Part shown: one piece after another, positions 1 through 6,541 of the stretch | Position numbering within the stretch: the first letter of the stretch is position 1 | Layout of the letters: every line of letters starts with the position of its first letter | Origin: Deltaproteobacteria bacterium | Lineage (GTDB): Bacteria; Desulfobacterota; Desulfarculia; Adiutricales; JAGVGV01 | Direction of reading: 5' to 3' | Length of the DNA: 7,024 nucleotides | Assembly (NCBI GenBank): GCA_015233515.1 | Contig: JADFXS010000068.1 | Coordinates: forward strand, 1-7,024 | Position numbers and translations under genes: made by a program | The notes under the pieces: model-generated | The model's input: only the letters and a program-made list of their open reading frames with translations | Told to the model about the DNA's origin: nothing | Databases searched by the model: none

Positions 1-2
1 CC

Positions 3-2153
3 GCGCCCCAGAACCATGAAATCATTAAGCCGCTGGTGGAATATGAGATCAGGGACTTGGTTTTTATCCTCAACCGCGCGCCCAGTCTTCATAAATACAA
101 TCTGCTGGCCTTCAGGCCGGTTTTGACCGATGAATTGGCCATCGGCCTGCATCCGTTGGCCTGCAAGAGTTTCAACGCCGATTTTGACGGCGACACCATG
201 AGCGTTTTGCTGCCGCTGTCCAAGGAAGCTCAGAAGGAAGCCCGAAATAAACTCCTTTTTTCCAAAAATCTAATTTCCAACCGCAACCGGGAAATTATGC
301 CGCACCTGGACCAGGATATCGTTCTGGGCATCTATCTCATGACCAAGGGCGAAGATGGACGCCAGGAATTCAGAGGGTTGTTTTTGGAAGCTGTTTGCGG
401 TTTCATCGTGGATAAGACTCGGGCGCAAGGATTTGAGGAATTAAAGAAACTGCTGAATAAGCCGGCCAAAAAGGCCGGACGTAAAACAGCCGGCCTTGAT
501 GAAAAATTGAAGGATTGGGGCAGCAAGTTCATACAGGATATTGAAGACCGGAAACACGCTCTGCAATTACTCAAAAAGATAGATGAAATCCAATATCCGA
601 TCCCAGGCGATTTCTTGAAGGATTTGCTTCAAGCATATCTAGAAGTTATGAAAAAAACAAAGCTCGTTCTGGAGTTGCTCCAAAAAATCATGGACCTCGG
701 CTTCAGGGGGGCGACGGAAAAGGGGGTGACCTTCAGTCTCTTTGATGTGCCATATCTTGCCGAGAATGTCCGGAATCAGCCGCCATATCTGACCGACTTG
801 GAGCGTAAAGAAGCCGAAAATACGGAAAACCCTGAACTCACGCTGAACAGAATTCAAAAAGAGAAGGTATATACGGAAATTAAAAACTTGATGAAACCCG
901 AGAGTGGTTCGGATTACTCCGGCAGCCCCATTGCATCGATGTTTAATTCCGGATCCAAGGGCAAGATGGAACAGATCGGCCAGCTAGGCGGTATGCGCGG
1001 CGAATTGCAGGGCATGACCGGGGAAGCCTTGCCGTTTATCAAACACAATTTTCGCGAGGGTATTCCTCCCCTCGAGTTCTGCGTGGGCAGCCAGGCCGGC
1101 CGCAAGACCATGTGCGAGAAAAAACTGTCCACCGCGCCGGCTGGAGCTTTCACCAGAAATCTGATCGAAGGCGCCTATCGGGTGGTGGTGACCGAGAAAG
1201 ACTGCGGCGCCGACTCGGGCCTGGAACTGCGGGATCTGTCTAAAACGGAAATCCTGTTGAAAGAGCTTAAAGATAAAGTCAAGGTCAAAGGCTGCATGAC
1301 CATGAAAGAAAGAGAAGTCGGCCGTACTGCGCTGAAGTCCGGCCTGTACCGGTCAGTGCTGACCTGCCGGACAAATCCGCCGGGAGTATGCGCCGAATGT
1401 TACGGCCAAGACCTTGCCACCGGGGATGAACCCGCCGAGGGGACTCCGGTCGGTCTGATCGCCGGACAGGCCATCGGTGAGCGCGGCACCCAGTTAACCA
1501 TGCGGACTTTTCATACCGGCGGCGCCAAGGGCAGCGTCGAAGTCGCCGATTATACCCGCCTGGAAAAGCTGTTGAACAATTCTCCGGTGGATGTGAAATT
1601 GTTCGAGGTAACCTTTCAAGATCAGGCAAATCAGTGGATGGAGAATCCGTCGATTCTGGACGCCTGGACTTTATTTCTTTACCTTCTGTATAGCGATCAG
1701 CCCGGCGTGGCCGAGCTTAAAAAACTGGAAGTGTCAGCGCGCCGATGTTTATCCGAGATGAAACATCTGGACTATATCCGCGACATCCTTTTCCTTGAAG
1801 CGCACCTCATCTATAATGCGGCGGTTCACGACCGGCACTATGAGGTTCTGCTTCGGGCTATCGTCAATTGGAATGATTCTCGGGTTAAGGAGGACCTTAA
1901 AGCCACCTCCCGGGACCATCTCGCCTCTATCCGCAACCTGGCTTATAAACAGGAAAAGGGCAGGCTCGACGGAGACCACAAAAATCTTCTGATCGGCTTG
2001 CGAAAGGCCGCCGAGGAGCAGCCCTCGTTCCTGGCCGCGTCCTCTTACCGCCGGGCCTTGGAAATTCTAAGCAAGGCCGCCCTGGAAGAAAAGGACGACA
2101 ATTTGATCGGGCTGAAAGAAAGACTTATCATCGGTCAACCAGGGGTAAAGTAA
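3..2153 (+). CDS. rpoC: Divergent RNA polymerase beta-prime subunit paralogue, 5' partial
   Basis: This is the catalytic half of a multisubunit RNA polymerase beta-prime chain. The frame is open from the left edge, so the N-terminal clamp and its zinc finger lie outside; a GTG at 36 is internal. In order: LNRAPSLHK, then the Mg2+-binding NADFDGD (174-194) with all three Asp; SGSKG and GGMRGELQG before the F-loop; NFREG and the bridge helix (about 1092-1190); four zinc-site Cys (codons at 1203, 1365, 1389, 1398); the trigger loop GERGTQLTMRTFHTGG (1476-1523); and a C-terminal end with LAASSYRRALEILSKAA and GLKERLIIG, matching the conserved beta-prime C-terminus. The catalytic residues are intact, so it is probably active. 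Divergence is high: the bridge helix reads STAPAGAFTRN where typical enzymes have KTANSGYLTRR. Only about 210 residues follow the trigger loop, and no large lineage insert is present. A sigma-54-like gene follows with a 1-base overlap, which makes the housekeeping rpoC unlikely. Confidence 0.93.
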   Translation, partial: APQNHEIIKPLVEYEIRDLVFILNRAPSLHKYNLLAFRPVLTDELAIGLHPLACKSFNADFDGDTMSVLLPLSKEAQKEARNKLLFSKNLISNRNREIMPHLDQDIVLGIYLMTKGEDGRQEFRGLFLEAVCGFIVDKTRAQGFEELKKLLNKPAKKAGRKTAGLDEKLKDWGSKFIQDIEDRKHALQLLKKIDEIQYPIPGDFLKDLLQAYLEVMKKTKLVLELLQKIMDLGFRGATEKGVTFSLFDVPYLAENVRNQPPYLTDLERKEAENTENPELTLNRIQKEKVYTEIKNLMKPESGSDYSGSPIASMFNSGSKGKMEQIGQLGGMRGELQGMTGEALPFIKHNFREGIPPLEFCVGSQAGRKTMCEKKLSTAPAGAFTRNLIEGAYRVVVTEKDCGADSGLELRDLSKTEILLKELKDKVKVKGCMTMKEREVGRTALKSGLYRSVLTCRTNPPGVCAECYGQDLATGDEPAEGTPVGLIAGQAIGERGTQLTMRTFHTGGAKGSVEVADYTRLEKLLNNSPVDVKLFEVTFQDQANQWMENPSILDAWTLFLYLLYSDQPGVAELKKLEVSARRCLSEMKHLDYIRDILFLEAHLIYNAAVHDRHYEVLLRAIVNWNDSRVKEDLKATSRDHLASIRNLAYKQEKGRLDGDHKNLLIGLRKAAEEQPSFLAASSYRRALEILSKAALEEKDDNLIGLKERLIIGQPGVK
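1743..1781 (+). repeat. Inner copy of a 39-base exact inverted repeat (within the beta-prime gene)
   Basis: These 39 bases are the exact reverse complement of 6986-7024. Here they are ordinary coding sequence within the beta-prime C-terminal region (around EMKHLDYIRD), so this copy is the original. Confidence 0.95.
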
Positions 2154-3463
2154 TGGACTTGGAACCAAGAAACACAATAGGACCGGCCACCGGACCGCAA
2201 ACCGGCAAAGACCAGAAGCCGGAACCAACCGCTAAGCAGAAACAAAGCGGGAAATCCAAGCCATGGCCTGCCATAAAAACAATCACCATGCATGAACACA
2301 TTATGCTGGCCATGCTGAAACATATTCAGGATTTGCAGCTGGAGGACGAATTGGAGGATCGATCCCCGGAGCGTATCTTTGGCTCGGGCAGTGAAGAAGA
2401 CGACTATGAGGACGAGCCCGATACTGATTTCGATGGTTACGACGCTGATGACAACCCCTTATTGGATGAAGACTCACCCGGCCATTTGCTTGAGGAAAGG
2501 CCGGTAACCATATGGGACCAGGAAACCGTCGAGGATCCATTATCAACAATTCCTGAAAAACCGGCCATAATCCTTGAACTGGATGGAGATGGCTTGGAAG
2601 TTGTTATTCCTGCCGAAGAATATCGGAGCATGATCAGCTCGTTGAATACACTTCCGCCCTGGGTGGGTGATTCTGGTTTCAAATATAATTTTATGACAAT
2701 AAGACTCAAATTTCTAAGAACCATCGGCGAGGCTGTTGTAAGAGCAAACGAGGAATTATTGATCAATTCCCCGGAAGACTCCCGGGATATTGCGCCGGGC
2801 ATAAAAAAAATCAGGCAGGTGGATATTGCCTCTGAAGTCGAGGACAAAGTCCCAAAAAAGATAAAAGGTTATCTGAGCCATTTGATTCATGGACAGTTCA
2901 TCCAAGTCCCGGGACATGGCGTATTGAGTCTCGAGCGCTTCTTTGTCACTTCCGAAGAGACTAAGAAGACCCAAAAAAGAATCACGGAAAAAACATTCCA
3001 ATACTTGCATGAAGCCCTTGGACGAGAACTCCTCGATGATCCGCTTTCGGACGAACGGTTATTGAACAAGGCCAAAGATTTGGCGAAAGAAGCGGGCGAC
3101 CCGGATAAAAACGAAATCATTCTGAAAATGGAAAACGCTAGGAACGACGGCCATAAAAGCCTTCGGACCTGGTTGAAAGAAATGGGCGTACCCTTGGAGA
3201 TCGGCCGTCGACATCTTTTCGAAAAAGTCAAACTCGTTATCGAAGAAAACAAGGAAAAAAACAAAAACGAATCTATCTCATGGCCGAACCCGCTCAGTCT
3301 TTTAGATACTCTTATCAAGGATTATGGACTGTTCGCCGGTTCGAGCCGGGGCCGTCAGCCCCTGGGTCAATACCGGGAAGAGAGATACCGTGACTTTGTG
3401 ATAGCCAGGCTGCGTCAAATATTGGAAGCCTTGGGAGTGGAAGAGGGATGGGGAAACCTATGA
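2153..3463 (+). CDS. rpoN: Divergent sigma-54 (RpoN-like) factor
   Basis: I read this 436-residue protein as a sigma-54 factor, which holds RNA polymerase at -24/-12 promoters until an AAA+ activator remodels the complex. Evidence is the order of regions: a Leu-rich helix at 44-70 (HIMLAMLKHIQDLQLEDEL) like region I; a highly acidic stretch at 81-107 containing NPLLDED, like the ENPLLE of sigma-54; a core-binding domain from about 137 (PAIILELDGDGLEVVIP); FLRTIGEAVVRANEELL (187-203), like the LLKVAEAIVRRQRDFF segment; an HTH at about 221-245 followed by QVPGHGVLSLERFF (251-264); DPLSDERL (296-303); and GHKSLRTWLKEMGVP (333-347), which aligns without gaps to the RpoN box ARRTVAKYRE plus ALGIP. 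About 80 extra residues follow the box. The box itself is poorly conserved, so promoter preference may differ. ATG 2153 overlaps the upstream stop (TAATG), with AGGGG 7 bases before it. Similarity was judged by eye; a profile search would settle it. Confidence 0.8.
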   Translation: MDLEPRNTIGPATGPQTGKDQKPEPTAKQKQSGKSKPWPAIKTITMHEHIMLAMLKHIQDLQLEDELEDRSPERIFGSGSEEDDYEDEPDTDFDGYDADDNPLLDEDSPGHLLEERPVTIWDQETVEDPLSTIPEKPAIILELDGDGLEVVIPAEEYRSMISSLNTLPPWVGDSGFKYNFMTIRLKFLRTIGEAVVRANEELLINSPEDSRDIAPGIKKIRQVDIASEVEDKVPKKIKGYLSHLIHGQFIQVPGHGVLSLERFFVTSEETKKTQKRITEKTFQYLHEALGRELLDDPLSDERLLNKAKDLAKEAGDPDKNEIILKMENARNDGHKSLRTWLKEMGVPLEIGRRHLFEKVKLVIEENKEKNKNESISWPNPLSLLDTLIKDYGLFAGSSRGRQPLGQYREERYRDFVIARLRQILEALGVEEGWGNL

Positions 3464-4929
3464 GCGATAAATACACTATTTTTGTTAATGATGAGGATAT
3501 CGCGAAAAAATTGCATACGGAGTTTGCTGGCAAAGATCAAATACACGTGGTCGGAAAAAAGAACTCTACGACACCCGGAGAAGAACCATTTGCCATGATC
3601 TTGTCTTATTCGGCTAGGTTTGATCCCGAATCGATACTTGATTCTCTTCATAAAAAAAAATGGACTAATCCTGTTTTTGTTTTAGATGAGACATTCAACC
3701 CCGCCCATTCTAAAAAAGTCTGGCTGTATCCCCAGGTCGCGGGTTATCTGGTGTGTAATAATTCTGAAAACGAAAAATCATATCGAGAGATAATAGAATT
3801 TATTTCCCGCCGGATCGATATACAGCAGGCGGCTGCGCAAATAGCCGACACCCAGGAAATCGGAACTTTCGTCAAAATTGAGGCCGAAGACTATAACAAG
3901 TACAACCTGGTCAGCCTTTTTGTCGGCCGGATGAGAGGGTTCATGGTCGAACTCAAGAGATTGGCCGAGACCGCCTGCCCGCGATCTTTGGATAAAAAAC
4001 CAGATTTTAGTCTGTGCCAAGCTCTGGAAGAGGAGAGGAACTCCCGGCTTGCAAACCCAAATAACAAGGAAAAAATCGAACCATCCAAAAAAACTTTTTT
4101 CAGTAAGCCTAAATCCGCCCAAACCCGGCCTGTTATTTTGATTTATGGCGACACCGGAACCGGTAAGAGCATTATCGCCGAATTTATCCACGAATACGTT
4201 TATTCCGATCACTCAGTATGCTGGGAATCCGGGAAAGTCGACAGAGACAGAGTGGGAGCTCTCCGCAGTATGACTTGCAGCAATATCGGCGGAGCACTGT
4301 TAGAGTCGGAACTATTCGGCAGTTTAACCGGAGCCTACACCGGGGCGGAGACCAAATCAGGAGCCATCCTGGAAGCCTATAACGGGACATTGTTTCTGGA
4401 TGAAATTGGTGAATTAACTCCAAATCACCAGGCCAAACTTCTTCAATACCTCCAAGACGGCACGGTCTTTCCCATGGGCTGGGTCGGCGATCCTATTTTC
4501 GTGCCGACCGTGGTTGTGGCCGCCACCAACAAAAATTTGGAAGAAATGGTCGAAAAAGGCGCATTTCGCCGCGATTTGCTTCACCGCCTGGGGTCGGCGG
4601 TGACCCTGCCGCCTTTGCGGGACCGTTTGGGCGACTTGGACTATATAGTCGACTTCATTTTGCAAAATCCGGGAATCAACCATGAATCCACGATAAAAAA
4701 GGTGGAGCGAAGTGTATATGGTTTCTTGGGCCGGCAAGAGTTCCCCGGCAATTATCGTCAGCTGGAACAGCTGCTGCGACAGGCCGTGGCGCAAGCCCGC
4801 AGTGACGGGGTCCACGTGCTGATGCTGCGGCATGTGGAAGAAGCCGCGCAAAAAGTGAAGTTGACGTCGCGCAAGCCACACCCGAAACCCGAACGGATGG
4901 CCGCAGAGGGAGCAAGATCGTCCGAATAA
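3460..4929 (+). CDS. Sigma-54 activator (AAA+ enhancer-binding protein) with pseudo-receiver domain and no HTH
   Basis: An ATPase that would remodel the sigma-54 closed complex. Residues 1-119 have a receiver-like alternating strand/helix pattern starting FVNDEDIAKKL. The phospho-acceptor Asp (replaced within ILSYS, 47-51), the Thr of strand 4 and the Lys of strand 5 (GYLVCN) are absent, so it is probably not phosphorylated. The AAA+ domain shows Walker A GDTGTGKS (230-237), ESELFG, the sigma-54-contacting L1 loop as GAYTGA (291-296; usually GAFTGA), Walker B TLFLDEIGE (310-318), sensor I AATNKNL, the arginine-finger segment FRRDLLHRL (369-377), PLRDRLGDL, and sensor II FPGNYRQLEQLL. The usual C-terminal Fis-type HTH is missing; only about 50 residues follow sensor II. 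Extra sequence lies at about 172-222, before Walker A. I chose ATG 3460 because it overlaps the sigma gene stop as ATGA and opens directly on strand 1; ATG 3448 would add four residues. The AAA+ part resembles RtcR somewhat, but the N-terminus does not look like CARF. Confidence 0.95.
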   Translation: MSDKYTIFVNDEDIAKKLHTEFAGKDQIHVVGKKNSTTPGEEPFAMILSYSARFDPESILDSLHKKKWTNPVFVLDETFNPAHSKKVWLYPQVAGYLVCNNSENEKSYREIIEFISRRIDIQQAAAQIADTQEIGTFVKIEAEDYNKYNLVSLFVGRMRGFMVELKRLAETACPRSLDKKPDFSLCQALEEERNSRLANPNNKEKIEPSKKTFFSKPKSAQTRPVILIYGDTGTGKSIIAEFIHEYVYSDHSVCWESGKVDRDRVGALRSMTCSNIGGALLESELFGSLTGAYTGAETKSGAILEAYNGTLFLDEIGELTPNHQAKLLQYLQDGTVFPMGWVGDPIFVPTVVVAATNKNLEEMVEKGAFRRDLLHRLGSAVTLPPLRDRLGDLDYIVDFILQNPGINHESTIKKVERSVYGFLGRQEFPGNYRQLEQLLRQAVAQARSDGVHVLMLRHVEEAAQKVKLTSRKPHPKPERMAAEGARSSE

Positions 4930-4948
4930 ATGGAAACGAAGTTGTTAT
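4924..4948 (+). promoter_or_regulatory. Candidate -24/-12 (sigma-54-type) promoter upstream of cas6, copy 1 of a 25-base repeat
   Basis: GAATAAATGGAAA, four variable bases, then GTTGTTAT. The part at 4931-4945 reads TGGAAA-N5-TTGT, against the sigma-54 consensus TGGCAC-N5-TTGC, with the GG and the -12 G at the canonical distance; the final C is T. It overlaps the stop codon of the activator gene. The predicted start of transcription is near 4957, giving a leader of about 44 bases before cas6. The same two blocks recur at 6309-6333 with a different spacer. Promoter function is inferred. Confidence 0.42.
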
Positions 4949-4982
4949 CCAATAATATGAACAGGCCCGTGAAGGCCTTGGG

Positions 4983-4990
4983 TAGGGAGG
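4983..4990 (+). promoter_or_regulatory. Ribosome binding site of cas6
   Basis: TAGGGAGG lies 10 bases before ATG 5001 and only 1 base before an in-frame TTG at 4992. A GGAGG core cannot serve a start one base away, so it decides in favour of ATG 5001. Confidence 0.7.
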
Positions 4991-5000
4991 TTTGCCAGGG

Positions 5001-5945
5001 ATGGACTATCTAACTCCTTCCGTCCTTTTTCCCGACTTGCGGCTGGCCTCATACATTATCACCCTGGAGCCGCGCCAGGAATGGCCATATTCCGAAAATC
5101 GAGGATCGGTTTGGCGGGGCGCCATCGGCAATTCGCTGATGGACCTTTTCTGCCCGTGGTCCAGGCCCGAATGCCGCCGGTGCCGATCCCAGAAGTCTTG
5201 CCCGTATTACTTTTTATTTGAATTCGGCTCGGAGCAAAAAGGCCTTTCTGAATTACCGCGGCCGTATATTTTTTATTCCCATCCTTCGACTTGGCCGCTG
5301 GTTCAAGTCGGCATGACCCTGATAGGGTGCGCCGATGAGTTAATCCCACAGCTGGCCGCTTCCTGGGCCAGAGCGGGTGAGCGCGGAGTCGGGCAAGGCC
5401 GTCACCAATTCAATCTTGTGCATATCGATAGAATCAAGCCTGACGGTGAACATGAAAACATGAGCTTGGCCGATATCAATGCCGGCCTGGTCATAAAAAG
5501 TTACCCTCTCGCGGATTTCATTTCTCCTGAACACCCGAAATGGCCGCTCCGGATTATTTTTAAAACCCCGCTCCGCATACAATCAAATGGACGGATCGTT
5601 ACCGACCTGGATTGGGGTTATCTTTTTAAAACCCTGGCCATCCGACTATCATGTTTAAATCAATACTACTGCGACGGAGAACGTATCAGCGAAGACCTCT
5701 GGGATCAACTCCTGATAATATTCCAATCCCCCAACCAGTCGATTCTCAGGCTGGAATGGCAGGACGAGCACCGTTACTCCAACCGTCAGAAAAAATCAGT
5801 ACCTCATGGCGGCCTGGTAGGCGATGGATTTTTTTGGCCTGAACAGCACCACTGGATTTGGTGGCATTGGTGGCAGACGGCCGCCTTGTTTCATCTGGGT
5901 AAGGGGACCGGCATGGGATTGGGCCAAGTTGTTTTTACCGAGTAA
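5001..5945 (+). CDS. cas6: Cas6-family CRISPR RNA endoribonuclease (RAMP)
   Basis: Cas6 enzymes cut CRISPR precursor RNA inside the repeat to release guide RNAs. This 314-residue protein has the usual length and landmarks of the larger Cas6 family (the PF10040 type, from memory). An early WRGAIGNSLMD (38-48) is followed by a four-Cys cluster (C51, C58, C61, C67) and CPYYFLFE. A central glycine loop reads GVGQGRHQFNLVHID (129-143). Then come RYSNRQKK (258-265) and GGLVGDGFF (270-278), and the C-terminal glycine-rich RNA-binding loop FHLGKGTGMGLGQVVF (297-312). I cannot assign the catalytic residue by eye. It follows the activator gene by 71 bases on the same strand, with its own ribosome binding site and a possible promoter. 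No other cas gene or repeat array is visible, so it may serve an orphan or distant array, or process a different RNA made by the neighbouring transcription genes. Confidence 0.9.
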   Translation: MDYLTPSVLFPDLRLASYIITLEPRQEWPYSENRGSVWRGAIGNSLMDLFCPWSRPECRRCRSQKSCPYYFLFEFGSEQKGLSELPRPYIFYSHPSTWPLVQVGMTLIGCADELIPQLAASWARAGERGVGQGRHQFNLVHIDRIKPDGEHENMSLADINAGLVIKSYPLADFISPEHPKWPLRIIFKTPLRIQSNGRIVTDLDWGYLFKTLAIRLSCLNQYYCDGERISEDLWDQLLIIFQSPNQSILRLEWQDEHRYSNRQKKSVPHGGLVGDGFFWPEQHHWIWWHWWQTAALFHLGKGTGMGLGQVVFTE

Positions 5946-6039
5946 GTTCAAATTTTAAGATCACAACCGACCGCCTTTTTGCTCCAAATCCCTGCCCGGA
6001 TCAAGCATTCACCCCGTCGGCCGGCCGAGCCGCGGCGTT

Positions 6040-6091
6040 AAGGAACGGCGAGAAGTGCTGCATCCCGTAAGTATTTTGCTCATCGTTCCTT
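6040..6091. repeat. Inverted repeat AAGGAACG/CGTTCCTT downstream of cas6
   Basis: AAGGAACG at 6040-6047 is exactly complementary to CGTTCCTT at 6084-6091, with 36 bases between. The loop is long and no T run follows, so it is a poor terminator. It could be part of a structured RNA or of a dispersed repeat. Confidence 0.35.
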
Positions 6092-6308
6092 GGCGGGTAA
6101 GGAGTCCGAGAAACATGCGCTCACGTTCATTTTGAAGTAAAAAGTCTCCGGCGCCTAAAAGAGGGAGTGTTCCAAGTCTGGAAGACTTCTCATCATACGA
6201 CCTTTCACGAAATGATCATCCTGTCGACTTTCCATCCATAATTCAGCCGCGAAAATCCAAATTTTCCCAATAAAAAAGGTAACATGGCCATGGATATAAC
6301 GGCCTGTG

Positions 6309-6333
6309 GAATAAATGGAAATGCGGTTGTTAT
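6309..6333 (+). promoter_or_regulatory. Candidate -24/-12 (sigma-54-type) promoter, copy 2 of a 25-base repeat
   Basis: The outer blocks GAATAAATGGAAA and GTTGTTAT are identical to those at 4924-4948; only the four bases between them differ (TGCG against CGAA). TGGAAA-N5-TTGT occupies 6316-6330, with canonical sigma-54 spacing. The predicted start is near 6342. No gene starts nearby; the GTPase ATG is about 465 bases further on, so the immediate product would be an untranslated RNA beginning at the stem described at 6339-6544. Confidence 0.4.
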
Positions 6334-6341
6334 ATTACGGT

Positions 6342-6541
6342 GGTTCTCGAAAGTTTCTTCGTTTTTAAAGTATTATTGTCATTTGGAGGAGCGGCCACAG
6401 GCCGCGACGAGAAATCTCCAACACTACAAAATCACAATGAGATTTCTCCCTTCGGTCGAAATGACAGACATTGTGGCTGATGGAAAAAAGCGGAGGAAAG
6501 GAGATTTAGACCACACTATTCCGAAAAAACTTTCGAGAATC
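6342..6541 (+). ncRNA. Candidate structured RNA closed by a long-range stem
   Basis: Bases 6344-6361 pair with 6522-6539 at 17 of 18 positions (mismatch C6357/A6526). As RNA, the stem extends outward through G-U, G-C, U-G, G-C and G-U pairs to 6339/6544, which favours an RNA fold over a plain DNA terminal repeat. Inside are TGTCATTT/AAATGACA (6377-6384 with 6459-6466), a hairpin GCGGCC-ACA-GGCCGC (6391-6405) and a 10-base stem (6409-6418 with 6439-6448). The promoter-like repeat at 6309-6333 predicts a start at the foot of the stem. A miniature mobile element with terminal inverted repeats is the main alternative. Confidence 0.35.
6377..6466. repeat. Nested palindromic element (REP/MITE-like)
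   Basis: Outer arms TGTCATTT (6377-6384) and AAATGACA (6459-6466) enclose GCGGCC-ACA-GGCCGC (6391-6405) and the arms GAGAAATCTC (6409-6418) and GAGATTTCTC (6439-6448). The right half, GAGATTTCTCCCTTCGGTCG followed by AAATGACA, looks like dispersed intergenic repeats of the form 'GAGATTTCTC...TCGAAATGACA' that I recall from many bacterial genomes. That resemblance is from memory and not checked. Confidence 0.5.

Noticed and set aside
36..38. GTG at 36 as the start of the polymerase gene
   Set aside because: The frame is open to the left edge, and the sequence on both sides belongs to conserved beta-prime just before LNRAP. No ribosome binding site precedes it.
4414..4881. Long antisense frames across the activator, sigma and polymerase genes
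   Set aside because: They lie fully opposite genes with clear conserved motifs and have no family features of their own.
4964..4979. AGGCC/GGCCT hairpin before cas6 as a terminator
   Set aside because: Only 5 base pairs with no T run, and it lies just before the ribosome binding site.
4992..5000. TTG 4992 as the start of cas6
   Set aside because: The ribosome binding site ends one base before it; ATG 5001 is correctly spaced.
6009..6116. 35-codon minus-strand reading frame beginning MFLGLLTRQG
   Set aside because: No ribosome binding site, rich in Arg/Ser as expected from GC-rich non-coding DNA, and no family recognised.
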